Shown: piece by piece, positions 26,817-35,747 of the stretch | Layout of the letters: the number at the start of each line of letters is the position of its first letter | Numbering within the stretch: the stretch's first letter is position 1 | Assembly (NCBI GenBank): GCA_905215405.1 | Contig: CAJMQE010000019.1 | Coordinates: 1-48,704 of the forward strand | Length of the DNA stretch: 48,704 nucleotides | Source of the DNA: an uncultured bacterium | GTDB lineage: Bacteria > Bacillota > Clostridia > Lachnospirales > Lachnospiraceae | Direction of reading: 5' to 3' | Notes under the pieces: model-generated | What the model was told of the DNA's origin: nothing | The model's input: only the letters and a program-made list of their open reading frames with translations | The model's database searches: none | Made by a program: the position numbers and the translations under genes

Positions 26817-28580
26817 CTAAGCAAGGCTGTATTTGTTCTTGTACTCAGCATATTTTTCTTTAAATTCCTGATTATCTTCACGTTTCAGCATATCCATATA
26901 TTTATGTGTATCAAAACCATCTTCATTTACTTCAATCAGACAGACTGCGATATTTGAGCAGTGATCTGCAACTCTTTCGTAGTTCGTTGTCAGGTCAGAG
27001 AGAATAAATCCCATCTCGATTGTACAACGTCCATCTCTTAATCGATTGACATGTCTTAATTTCAATTCAATATTCAAATCATCGATTGCTTCTTCAAGAG
27101 GCTCAATTTCTATAGCAAGATGTAAGTCTTCATCTTCGAATACACGGAATGATTTTGTAACGATCTCCGTGATCGCAGCTGAAAATACACCGACTTCAGA
27201 AACAGCTTCCTTTGAAAAACTGATTCCTTTTTCATGCATTTCCGTAGCTGTCTCCATAATATTGACTGCATGATCTGAAATTCTTTCAAAATCACCAATG
27301 CAATGTAGAATCGTTGATAACGTACGGCTATCCTTTTCAAGCAGATTCTTACTACTCAGTTTAACAAGATACGTACCAAGTTCATCTTCATATCGATCGA
27401 CCTGATCTTCTATATCGGATATCTTTTTTGCCTTATCTGCATCGAACTTATCAAGCAGACTCATTGATTCAAATAATGCTTCTTTTGAAAGATCAGCCAT
27501 TTTAACTGCAAGACTTCTGCACTGCTGTGTTGCAAAAGAAGGGGATTCTAAGAATCTAGGATCAAGTACTGTTGCATTGTCATCTGTAGTAAGTTCTTCT
27601 GTCTTATCTTCCTTAACTGTCAGATAAGCAAGTTTTTCAATTCCTCTAGCAAATGGAAGAAGTAAAATAGTTGCACATACATTAAATGTAGTATGAATTG
27701 TAGCAATTCCTGCTGGATTTGCGACATTATTAAGGAATGCAAAATGTACAAATGTATTAAGGCTGTAGAACACGACCATAAATACGACTGTACCAATAAT
27801 ATTAAAGTACAGATGTACCAGTGCCGCTCTCTTTGCATTCTTATTTGCACCGATTGAAGAAAGAATTGCTGTGATACATGTACCGATGTTCTGTCCCATG
27901 ATAATTGGCAGTGCTGTAGAGAACTGTACTGCTCCCGTTGCACATAAAGCCTGAAGGATTCCGACAGATGCTGAAGAACTCTGAATGATTGCTGTCAGAA
28001 CTGCTCCGACAAGCATACCAAGAATAGGGTTAGAGAACATCAACAGAATATTTGTGAACTCAGGTACATCAGCAAGAGGTTTAACTGCATTGCTCATCGT
28101 ATCCATACCAAACATCAGAATGGCAAATCCGACAAGAATTGTACCGATATCTTTCTTCTTTTCCTTCTTTGAAAACATCAGCATTACAATACCGATAATT
28201 GCAAGAATTGGTGAAAATGATGTAGGTTTTAATAATTTAATCAGAAAATTACTACTGTCGATACCAGAAAGGCTCAAGATCCAGGATGTAACCGTTGTAC
28301 CGATATTTGCACCCATGATAATGCCTACTGCCTGATGCAGTCTCATGATTCCTGAATTAACAAATCCAACGACCATAACTGTTGTTGCTGATGATGACTG
28401 AATTACAGCCGTAACACCTGCACCAAGCAGAACTGCCTTGATTGGATTTGAAGTCAGCTTTTCGAGAACTTTCTCAAGCTTGCCTCCTGATATTTTCGAA
28501 AGCCCATCGCCCAGTGCTTCCATCCCGTAAAGGAAAAGTGCAAGGCCGCCAAGCATAGTTAACACACTAAAAAAGTCCAT
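26817..28580 (-). CDS. Na/Pi cotransporter family protein with PhoU-like tail
   Basis: A 587-aa membrane transporter of the NptA/YjbB type. Two inverted Na/Pi cotransporter repeats are visible, each with a QSSSA motif: AVIQSSSATTVMVVGFVNSG and AIIQSSSASVGILQALCATG. About eight membrane helices fill residues 1-310. The C-terminal soluble domain (about 350-560) is PhoU-like, with CIGDFERISDHAVNIMETA and TTNYERVADHCSNIAV. It probably imports or exports phosphate with sodium; direction is not deducible. It has its own promoter region with phased TTTACA repeats. Confidence 0.92.
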   Translation of the reverse strand: MDFFSVLTMLGGLALFLYGMEALGDGLSKISGGKLEKVLEKLTSNPIKAVLLGAGVTAVIQSSSATTVMVVGFVNSGIMRLHQAVGIIMGANIGTTVTSWILSLSGIDSSNFLIKLLKPTSFSPILAIIGIVMLMFSKKEKKKDIGTILVGFAILMFGMDTMSNAVKPLADVPEFTNILLMFSNPILGMLVGAVLTAIIQSSSASVGILQALCATGAVQFSTALPIIMGQNIGTCITAILSSIGANKNAKRAALVHLYFNIIGTVVFMVVFYSLNTFVHFAFLNNVANPAGIATIHTTFNVCATILLLPFARGIEKLAYLTVKEDKTEELTTDDNATVLDPRFLESPSFATQQCRSLAVKMADLSKEALFESMSLLDKFDADKAKKISDIEDQVDRYEDELGTYLVKLSSKNLLEKDSRTLSTILHCIGDFERISDHAVNIMETATEMHEKGISFSKEAVSEVGVFSAAITEIVTKSFRVFEDEDLHLAIEIEPLEEAIDDLNIELKLRHVNRLRDGRCTIEMGFILSDLTTNYERVADHCSNIAVCLIEVNEDGFDTHKYMDMLKREDNQEFKEKYAEYKNKYSLA

Positions 28581-28599
28581 AAATAAATCTCCTTAATCT

Positions 28600-28681
28600 T
28601 TTACAATGATTTTACATTTACATGCTTATCCTACTAATAAGAAGTAAAATACAAGGGTTGCTTATGTAAAATATATGTAAA
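28600..28681. promoter_or_regulatory. candidate Pho boxes before the Na/Pi gene
   Basis: TTTACA lies on the plus strand at 28600, 28611 and 28617. On the minus strand it lies at 28665-28670 and 28676-28681, again 11 bp apart. Known PhoP/PhoB sites are direct hexamer repeats with an 11-bp period, so these are plausible binding sites of the adjacent PhoP. The TTTACA sequence differs from the Bacillus TTAACA consensus by one base. Confidence 0.6.
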
Positions 28682-28716
28682 ATTTGTTGGATAAAAGGAG
28701 ATTTAAGTATTATTTT

Positions 28717-29370
28717 TTAAATTTCGTCTTCATTATGTTTCCCAGTTATTGAAAAAATAACCCATTCTGCAATGTTGGTCGCATGATCGCCAATTCTTTC
28801 AAAATATTTTGCTATCATCAGAATATCGGTTGCCTGCTCACCCTTTTCTGCATTTTCATTGATCAGTCTGATCAGATCTTTCTTGGTATCATCAAAAAGT
28901 GCATCGACGACATCGTCCTGATCAATAACTGATTTTGCGATTTCAAGGTCTTTCTTTACAAATGCATCAATACTGTTTACGACCATGACTGTTGTTTCCT
29001 TTGCCATTTTCTGAATATTTTGTATATTTTTGGTATAGGAATAATTTGCCATCGTAATTGTAATCTCAGATATATCAGCCGCATGATCTCCAATACGTTC
29101 CATATCTGTGATCATTTTCAAGGCCGATGAAATCAATCTTAAATCCTTTGCTACTGGCTGCTGCTGTAAAAGAAGTTTCAGGCACAGATTTTCAACTTCC
29201 TTTTCCTGTCTGTCGACTTCTGTATCGAATTCAATTGCTTGTTTTGCCTTTTCAACATTGCTATTTACCAATGCATTAATTGCCATAGCAATCGCCTGCT
29301 CGATCAGACTGCCCATTTCAATCAGTTCGTTGTTAAGCTGCTCTAACTGCTTGTCGAATTTGTTTCTCAT
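28717..29370 (-). CDS. phoU: PhoU phosphate signalling protein
   Basis: A 217-aa helical protein that links phosphate transport to PhoR. Two PhoU repeats carry the metal-binding motifs DMERIGDHAADISEI and YFERIGDHATNIAEWV. I chose ATG 29370 because it overlaps the pstB stop as TGATG and has GGGAGG upstream. Co-transcribed with pstB. Confidence 0.95.
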   Translation of the reverse strand: MRNKFDKQLEQLNNELIEMGSLIEQAIAMAINALVNSNVEKAKQAIEFDTEVDRQEKEVENLCLKLLLQQQPVAKDLRLISSALKMITDMERIGDHAADISEITITMANYSYTKNIQNIQKMAKETTVMVVNSIDAFVKKDLEIAKSVIDQDDVVDALFDDTKKDLIRLINENAEKGEQATDILMIAKYFERIGDHATNIAEWVIFSITGKHNEDEI

Positions 29371-30119
29371 CAACCAAACCTCCCTGTAATATAATCTTCT
29401 GTTCTCTTGTCTTTCGGCATAGAAAACAATTCTTCAGTCTTTCCTGCTTCGACGACTTCCCCCAGCAGAAAGAAAACTGTTTTGTCAGATACACGAGTTG
29501 CCTGTTGCATATTATGTGTGACCATGACGATCGTGTATTCTTTCTTCAGTTCCATAACAAGATCTTCAATTTTTGATGTAGAAATTGGATCCAGTGCAGA
29601 TGTTGGCTCATCCATCAGAATGACCTCTGGCTGAATTGCAAGTGCTCTGGCAATACAAAGTCTCTGCTGCTGACCACCTGAAAGTCCAAGTGCACTTTTT
29701 TTCAGACGATCTTTTAATTCATCCCAGATTGCAGCCTGTTTTAACGAACGTTCAACGATTTCATCAAGTTTGGCTTTTGACCGGATTCCATGAATTCTTG
29801 GGCCATATGCTACATTGTCATAAACACTCATCGGAAATGGATTTGGTTTCTGAAAAACCATACCGACTCTTTTTCTGAGCAGATTGACATCCATAGTTCC
29901 ATAGATATCTTCGTTATCAAGAAGCACATCTCCAGTGATCTTACAGCCTTCGACTAGATCATTCATCCTATTGAGTGATTTCAGGAATGTGGACTTTCCA
30001 CAACCGGAAGGTCCAATAAACGCCGTGATCTCATTTGACTGAATACTCATATTAACATCTTTTAGTGCATGAAAATCTCCATAATACAATTCCAAATTCT
30101 TTATATTGAATTTATCCAT
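29370..30119 (-). CDS. pstB: PstB phosphate ABC transporter ATPase
   Basis: A 249-aa ATPase of the high-affinity phosphate importer. Walker A is GPSGCGKST, the signature LSGGQQQRLCIARAL, Walker B VILMDEPTSALDP, and the H loop MVTHNMQQA. The length is normal. Unusually, the expected pstS, pstC and pstA are not upstream; the next gene upstream is an unrelated membrane protein behind a strong terminator. The partners must lie elsewhere, or PstB acts otherwise. Phased TTTACA repeats precede it. Confidence 0.95.
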   Translation of the reverse strand: MDKFNIKNLELYYGDFHALKDVNMSIQSNEITAFIGPSGCGKSTFLKSLNRMNDLVEGCKITGDVLLDNEDIYGTMDVNLLRKRVGMVFQKPNPFPMSVYDNVAYGPRIHGIRSKAKLDEIVERSLKQAAIWDELKDRLKKSALGLSGGQQQRLCIARALAIQPEVILMDEPTSALDPISTSKIEDLVMELKKEYTIVMVTHNMQQATRVSDKTVFFLLGEVVEAGKTEELFSMPKDKRTEDYITGRFG

Positions 30120-30197
30120 AAAAAATCCTTTCCGTTGGTCGTAATTTTTATTATTCTTGAATCAGGTTTTACCTGTACTTACATCATAAAGAGTCAA

Positions 30198-30237
30198 TGT
30201 AAATTTTTTTATCACCGCTATGTAAAATTATTGTAAA
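30198..30237 (-). promoter_or_regulatory. candidate Pho boxes before pstB
   Basis: TTTACA is repeated on the minus strand at 30198-30203, 30221-30226 and 30232-30237. Spacings are 23 and 11 bp, about two turns and one turn. It is the same hexamer and phasing as upstream of the Na/Pi cotransporter gene. The 302-bp gap 30120-30421 holds only this element and the terminator at 30251-30300. Confidence 0.6.
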
Positions 30238-30250
30238 AACTAAAAAGAAA

Positions 30251-30300
30251 AAGCTGACAGCCTGTAAAACACTTGCTTTGTGCTTACAGACTGACAGCTT
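30251..30300 (-). terminator. terminator upstream of pstB
   Basis: A 17-bp stem with two mismatches (30251-30267 with 30284-30300), followed on the minus strand by a T-rich tail. It isolates pstB-phoU from the upstream membrane-protein gene. Confidence 0.75.
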
Positions 30301-30421
30301 CTCACTATCTGTTCTATTCATTCAAAATTACTATGAATTCGTTTTTCCGGAACTTTTTATGAATCAATATTATGAATATGTCGAATGAATTAATTTCTTA
30401 AGTCAAGTACGATACCACTTT

Positions 30422-31261
30422 TTAAAATGGACTTCTTCTTGCCGCTGCAATTCTGCTGATTGCAAAATATACAATCAGTAAAATGATTCCAGCAACTGCC
30501 AGACTACCACCATACACATAAAGTGAATCTACAGGAATATCCATAGTACTTCCAAGGATTCGATTTGTTAGGCTTGCTGATGATGCAAGTACGCACATAG
30601 GAATCATGCCACCCGTTAATACACCTGCAACTGTTGAACTGATACCGATGTTAAAGAGCCATTTCACATGTTTCCATCTCAACAGAATAACTGCAATTCC
30701 AAGAACGATCATCGTAAAGATCAATCCAAATCTCAGTATATTGGAATTTAAAATACTATAAACTTTTAAAATTGCTTTTTGTTTAGGTGTCATCTGACTT
30801 GTCACCTGCTCAACTCCTGAACTCAGGCTGTCAATAACCTGTGAGCTTTTAGAATAGATCTGATTTTTTATATAGTTTTTCTGATCATTTGTAAGTTCGA
30901 CACCGGTCTTATCCTCAATGATATTCATGTTTTCATCTGTCAGCTGATCTATATACTGATTGACTTCAGCTTCTGTAATGGTAACTCCATTATTTCCTGC
31001 AACTGAATCAAGATATTTTTCTGTAATATCATCCAGTACTTTACTGTTGTCGACTGCACTTTCTATCGTTTTTGCATCTGAATCACTTACCCCTTTTGTT
31101 ACCTGATTGACAACATCCAGGACTTTGGATTTTACAGGCTTTTCTACGTATGCTTCTTTTACCAGCTCCGTACATACCGGCTTTGCCCAGATACACATGA
31201 TAAATGTGACTGCTGCCAGTGCCAGTATAATATCAAAAATAACTGCTACTGTTCTTTTCAT
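30422..31261 (-). CDS. unrecognised four-helix membrane protein
   Basis: A 279-aa protein that I do not recognise. One N-terminal membrane helix (VIFDIILALAAVTFIMCIWA) is followed by a helical, charged, probably extracytoplasmic domain (about 30-170). Three further helices lie near 178-197, 203-230 and 250-272. The external domain is rich in Asp, Ser, Thr and Val and has a TEAEVNQYIDQL segment. CGGAGG precedes the ATG. It follows an equally unknown anchored protein on the same strand and may share its transcript. Confidence 0.75.
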   Translation of the reverse strand: MKRTVAVIFDIILALAAVTFIMCIWAKPVCTELVKEAYVEKPVKSKVLDVVNQVTKGVSDSDAKTIESAVDNSKVLDDITEKYLDSVAGNNGVTITEAEVNQYIDQLTDENMNIIEDKTGVELTNDQKNYIKNQIYSKSSQVIDSLSSGVEQVTSQMTPKQKAILKVYSILNSNILRFGLIFTMIVLGIAVILLRWKHVKWLFNIGISSTVAGVLTGGMIPMCVLASSASLTNRILGSTMDIPVDSLYVYGGSLAVAGIILLIVYFAISRIAAARRSPF

Positions 31262-31389
31262 GTTAACCTCCGTTTATTGCAGACTTCCACTCTCTGCACA
31301 AGATGATGCAAACATTTCCATTTGCATTACTCTTTATTTTATACTCTTATTTATTTTGATTTTCAACTTATTTTTACGAAAAAACACAT

Positions 31390-32736
31390 TTATTTCAAAT
31401 TCTCTCTAGGCGTTGAATCGGGAGTCCACTGCTGATAATCACGCTGAACCTGATTTCCAATATATTTATAAGTTCCATCTGCCTGCCGTTCCAGGGTCAC
31501 AATGTTTCTGTACGCACAATCCAGTCCACATTCTGTCAGAATTCCATCCACCGTACATGTCACAATTCCACTCCCATCGTCAGTACAATCCACGACTTCG
31601 GCAATCGGTGATAACTGCGGTATAATCGTTCCAACATAGCCTGCCGTCCAAGTATAGTGCCCTGTTGATGCATCAAACCCACAGTGTGCTTTCAAATAGG
31701 CAGAACTTACCTTAAAATAATGACGAATCGTCGTCTCAAAATCCGATTCCTCAATTCCATCATTGTAGGAAAAGACTTCCATATAAGAGTTATTTTGCAT
31801 ACGATACAAATATTCATATAGATCGTTAAAGTCTATTTCATCACAATTATCCTGCGTCCAGTCCGTAGTAAACAGATTAACATTATATCCAATTGGCGTA
31901 ATATAAGAAGAACAGATTTCTCTGCAAAGGTCATCAAGTGGCTCGATTCTGATAAAACAATGCAGATCCATTTCGTAATTTAAAGAAGGCGCTGTTTCAT
32001 AAATCAGCCATCCTTTTTCTGTATACTCCCACTGATAGACAAGGTAACAGTTCGTGTAAAATTCATTTTGCTCCATGCTTCCATTAACACCAAGAACTGA
32101 AGTCGTTACATACAGACTGCCGTTTGTGAATTGAAATTCATCTCTTTGCAATCCCCCTGCTTCGTTCAGAATATATATAACAAAATGTGCACTATTGCCA
32201 GCTTTTGCATTCTGCAATGCTGAAATAATTTCATCTGCATTGGTCAGATTATAGTCATGTTTTGCACAGTATACACTGATTCCTTCCTTCGATATTGCAT
32301 CGGCCATCTGATGCAGCATATCATTTTCAAAATGTACATTATAAGCATTGGGATCAGTGGAATTACTTAGGAACAGATCCCTGTATACTTGCTGAACCTG
32401 CAGCATTTCCTGATGAATGTCCTCTTCCTGATCCGCGCTTACCTGAAACTTTTTCTCTTTACCATCCTGCCATTGTGCCTGTCCACTGTAGTCATCTTCA
32501 GGCTGAAATTCAGACTGTCCCGTTGTAGAAACCGATTGTTCTTTCACGGCCTTTGTTTCGGTCTGCTGCCTGATCGTCTCGCTTACATCGTCATCATTTC
32601 TATGATGATTTTGAAAATATAGTAATGTAGCTACACCCGCTATTGAAATCACCAGAATCACAGAAAGGATATATGGTAGTTTACTCTTTTTTCTTTTATT
32701 TTTTGTGATATACCCCAGATCATTTTTCTTTCTCAT
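31390..32736 (-). CDS. unrecognised membrane-anchored extracellular protein
   Basis: A 448-aa protein that I do not recognise. A Lys/Arg-rich cytoplasmic start (residues 1-20) precedes one membrane helix (YILSVILVISIAGVATLLYF), so it is anchored N-in and mostly outside the cell. A low-complexity Gln/Asp/Glu linker (about 45-110) leads into a domain with many aromatic residues and several Cys, including VTCTVDGILTECGLDC. AGAGGG precedes the ATG. No catalytic motif is evident. Confidence 0.75.
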   Translation of the reverse strand: MRKKNDLGYITKNKRKKSKLPYILSVILVISIAGVATLLYFQNHHRNDDDVSETIRQQTETKAVKEQSVSTTGQSEFQPEDDYSGQAQWQDGKEKKFQVSADQEEDIHQEMLQVQQVYRDLFLSNSTDPNAYNVHFENDMLHQMADAISKEGISVYCAKHDYNLTNADEIISALQNAKAGNSAHFVIYILNEAGGLQRDEFQFTNGSLYVTTSVLGVNGSMEQNEFYTNCYLVYQWEYTEKGWLIYETAPSLNYEMDLHCFIRIEPLDDLCREICSSYITPIGYNVNLFTTDWTQDNCDEIDFNDLYEYLYRMQNNSYMEVFSYNDGIEESDFETTIRHYFKVSSAYLKAHCGFDASTGHYTWTAGYVGTIIPQLSPIAEVVDCTDDGSGIVTCTVDGILTECGLDCAYRNIVTLERQADGTYKYIGNQVQRDYQQWTPDSTPRENLK

Positions 32737-32816
32737 TATACAAATCCCTCTTTTACTCAGAATATTACTTATTTTACCATATTTTACCTAATAAAACTTA
32801 ATAAAAAACGACAAAA

Positions 32817-32851
32817 AACTGTAACACAAATCTTTCTTATGTGTTACAGTT
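32817..32851 (-). terminator. terminator past the HIT gene
   Basis: A perfect 12-bp stem (32817-32828 with 32840-32851), 11-base loop, and T6 on the minus strand, 18 bases past the HIT gene stop. Confidence 0.85.
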
Positions 32852-32868
32852 GTCATGCATTGCAAAGT

Positions 32869-33294
32869 TCAGACTTTTGTATTCATAATTTTCTTAATCT
32901 GCTCAATGATCTCATCTGCATTTTCAGGCATCGATCCCTGTGTCCAGCGAATTGTAACCTGATCAGTCTTGTAACGAGGCAGTAAATGCATATGAAGATG
33001 AAAGACTGTCTGTCCAGCCAGTTCCCCATTATTCTGTAAAACATTGAATCCGTCCATGTCAAATACCTGCCGAAATGCAATGGCTATTTTTTTCGCCAGC
33101 AAGTATATATGCGATGCCATATCGTCCGGAATCTCAAAGATGTTTGTCACATGTTTTTTAGGAATGATGATTGCATGCCCTCGCGTTGCCGGTGCAATAT
33201 CAAAAATGACCTTAAATTCTTCATCTTCATAAATGGTTTTACTCGGAATTTCACCTGAAATGATCTTACAAAAAACACAATCATCCTGTTTCAT
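32869..33294 (-). CDS. HIT family nucleotide-binding protein
   Basis: A 141-aa histidine-triad hydrolase/transferase. It has the N-terminal CVFCKIISGEIPS signature with two Cys, and the catalytic HLHMHLLPRY motif near residue 100. Family members hydrolyse purine nucleotide phosphoramidates or related adenylated compounds. AGGAGCG precedes the ATG. It follows tcdA by 70 bases on the same strand. Confidence 0.93.
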   Translation of the reverse strand: MKQDDCVFCKIISGEIPSKTIYEDEEFKVIFDIAPATRGHAIIIPKKHVTNIFEIPDDMASHIYLLAKKIAIAFRQVFDMDGFNVLQNNGELAGQTVFHLHMHLLPRYKTDQVTIRWTQGSMPENADEIIEQIKKIMNTKV

Positions 33295-33364
33295 ATCTAT
33301 AACGCTCCTGTTTTCTTTCTAATGATGTAATCTTTACAGAAAGCGTTCATTTTATTCCGAATTC

Positions 33365-34120
33365 TTAATTCTTTCCTATAATATCTTTTACGATTTCACT
33401 TGCAATAATAAGTCCAGCCGTTGAAGGTACAAAAGATGTACTGCCAGGAATTGCTCTCTTTGCTGTACATTTATGCTGTGCTCCCGGTGGACAGATACAA
33501 TTTAATTTACAACTGTTTTCTTCTGAGAATTCAGGCTTTAATGGAATTTCTTTTGAATATACAACTTTCAGATGCTTGATTCTTCTGGCTTTCAGTTCTT
33601 TTCTCATAACTTTTGCAAGTGGACAAACGGACGTCTTATAAATATCTGTCACTTCCAGCATCGTTGGATTCAATTTATTACCTGTGCCCATACAGCTAAT
33701 GATTGGCACTTTCTTTTCTGTACAATGAACAACGATATCGATCTTTGCTGTTACGGTATCTATTGCATCAACAACATAAGTATAATCTTCAAAATGGAAC
33801 TGATCTCTAGTCTCAGGTAAATAGAAGCATTTGAAAGTATTCACTTCAACATTTGGATTAATAGAAAGGATTCGCTCCTTCATAACATCAACTTTATATT
33901 TACCGACCGTTTGTCTGGTCGCAATAATCTGTCTGTTCAGATTGGTCAGACAAACTTTATCATCATCTACCAGGTCAATATGCCCAACGCCACTTCTTAC
34001 CAGTGCTTCCACAACATAGCCACCTACGCCGCCCACACCAAATACTAAGACTTTTGCATCTGCTAATTTTTCCATGGCATCGCTGCCGAATATTATCTCT
34101 GTTCTTGTAAACTGATTCAC
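33365..34120 (-). CDS. tcdA: tRNA threonylcarbamoyladenosine dehydratase (TcdA/CsdL)
   Basis: A 251-aa E1-like ThiF-family enzyme that cyclises t6A37 in tRNA to ct6A using ATP. The nucleotide loop is VFGVGGVGGYVVEALVRSG, with the adenylation residues in NLNRQIIATRQTVGKYKV. The family C terminus follows, with CPPGAQHKCTAKRAIPGS and the Cys-rich NSCKLNCICPPG. The start is GTG 34120. Divergent from the carboxypeptidase gene. Confidence 0.9.
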   Translation of the reverse strand: MNQFTRTEIIFGSDAMEKLADAKVLVFGVGGVGGYVVEALVRSGVGHIDLVDDDKVCLTNLNRQIIATRQTVGKYKVDVMKERILSINPNVEVNTFKCFYLPETRDQFHFEDYTYVVDAIDTVTAKIDIVVHCTEKKVPIISCMGTGNKLNPTMLEVTDIYKTSVCPLAKVMRKELKARRIKHLKVVYSKEIPLKPEFSEENSCKLNCICPPGAQHKCTAKRAIPGSTSFVPSTAGLIIASEIVKDIIGKN

Positions 34121-34313
34121 TTTACTCTTTTCCTTTTCTTCTCTTTATTCTTTTTCACTATTCATAGTTTATTAATAGGAATTATATCATATATGCTATA
34201 TAAAAATCAATCTTCCGCTACATTTATTCTTTCCACAAACCATTATACTACAAACGAATAATTTTTCAAAAGACAGAATAGTATTAAATAACGATATATG
34301 GTCAGGTAAAACT

Positions 34314-35747
34314 GTGTACAAATTAAACTTATCAAATATCAAAAACACTGTTATAAAATATTCTTCCAAGCTAGTCATTCCCTTTTTGTTCCTAATTCTT
34401 CTTTCTCAGACATTTATCATGTCCACATCCAGGGAAGACGATAGTTTATCAGCTGCTTCTTCCCATACATATACGCTGAATACCGTTTCAAATTCTGCAG
34501 ACTATCAAACCAGCGTTCCAACAGACCTTTATGCAAGATATGCAGCATTGATCGATGCTGATAATGGCAGAATTCTGTTTGAAAAGAATGGATTTCAGGC
34601 TGCTCCAAATGCAAGTACCACAAAGGTCATGACACTTACCATCGCCTTAGAGTATGCATCACCAGATCTAATTGCAACAGCTTCCTCCTATGCAGCATCC
34701 ATGCCGGATGTTCAGCTTAATATGAGCTCTGGTGAACAGTTCAGGCTTCAGGACCTCTGTTATTCTCTGATGTTACAGTCGCATAATGACAGTGCTGTTG
34801 CTATTGCAGAAAATGTTGGACTGAATTATCTCATTAAATATCCGGATAATCCCTGCAAAGTTAATACTGACCAGATAGAAAGCCTGTCTATCGATCCTGC
34901 AACTTTTTCTATTGCAAAAGCATCCACCGAGCAGAGCAAAGCTCTAGTAAATATTTTCATTCAGCTCATGAATCAAAAAGCTGCTGCCCTTGGCTGCACC
35001 GATACTCATTTTGTTACGCCAAACGGACTGGATGCCGAAGATGACGGCGGTGTTCATTCTACCACTGCAACCGATCTGGCACGTATTATGGCCTATGCCA
35101 TTCAAAATGAAGAATATTTAAAGATCACAGAAACACAAACCTATTCTTTTACCGACATAAATGCAGATGATCCTGCTAATATCAAAGACGGATCCCGTAC
35201 TTTTTCCGTTCACAATGCAAATGCATTTTTGAATATGATGGATGGCGTTATTTCTGGAAAAACTGGATTTACCGGAGATGCAGGTTATTGTTATGTTTGT
35301 GCGCTACGCCGCGACGAGAAAACATTTGTCAGTGTCGTTCTCGCTTGTGGATGGCCTAATAACAAGACCTATAAATGGGCAGATACCAAAAAGCTCATGA
35401 ATTTTGGACTGAACAATTACTTCTATACAAATGTATTCAGCCCAGAAGATGATTATAAAGAAGTTCCTGTCAAAAACGGAATAGAAAAAAGCATAGAAAC
35501 CTCCATAAATGGAGATGTTTCTATGCTCTTAAGTAAATTTGATAATGTCAATGTCATATATCAGTTGCCTGAGACACTAAAAGCACCTATTACAAGCGGG
35601 GATTCTGTAGGTACCATGCAGATTTTTATAAATGATTCACTCTACTCCGAGATTCCAATAACCGCCAAGACTTCTGCCCGGAAGGTCACATTTTTCTATT
35701 GTCTGGGAGAAGTATTCAAAAAACTATGCATCGTATCTCTCGAGTAA
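34314..35747 (+). CDS. D-alanyl-D-alanine carboxypeptidase (DacA type)
   Basis: A 477-aa penicillin-binding protein that trims pentapeptides in peptidoglycan. An N-terminal hydrophobic segment (LVIPFLFLILLSQTFIM) exports it. Active-site motifs are the SxxK in NASTTKVMTL, SHN in LQSHNDSAVA, and KTG in ISGKTGFTGDAGYC. A family-like beta domain follows. Start is GTG 34314, with CAGGT upstream. The last 24 bases overlap the convergent degV gene tail to tail. Confidence 0.92.
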   Translation: MYKLNLSNIKNTVIKYSSKLVIPFLFLILLSQTFIMSTSREDDSLSAASSHTYTLNTVSNSADYQTSVPTDLYARYAALIDADNGRILFEKNGFQAAPNASTTKVMTLTIALEYASPDLIATASSYAASMPDVQLNMSSGEQFRLQDLCYSLMLQSHNDSAVAIAENVGLNYLIKYPDNPCKVNTDQIESLSIDPATFSIAKASTEQSKALVNIFIQLMNQKAAALGCTDTHFVTPNGLDAEDDGGVHSTTATDLARIMAYAIQNEEYLKITETQTYSFTDINADDPANIKDGSRTFSVHNANAFLNMMDGVISGKTGFTGDAGYCYVCALRRDEKTFVSVVLACGWPNNKTYKWADTKKLMNFGLNNYFYTNVFSPEDDYKEVPVKNGIEKSIETSINGDVSMLLSKFDNVNVIYQLPETLKAPITSGDSVGTMQIFINDSLYSEIPITAKTSARKVTFFYCLGEVFKKLCIVSLE

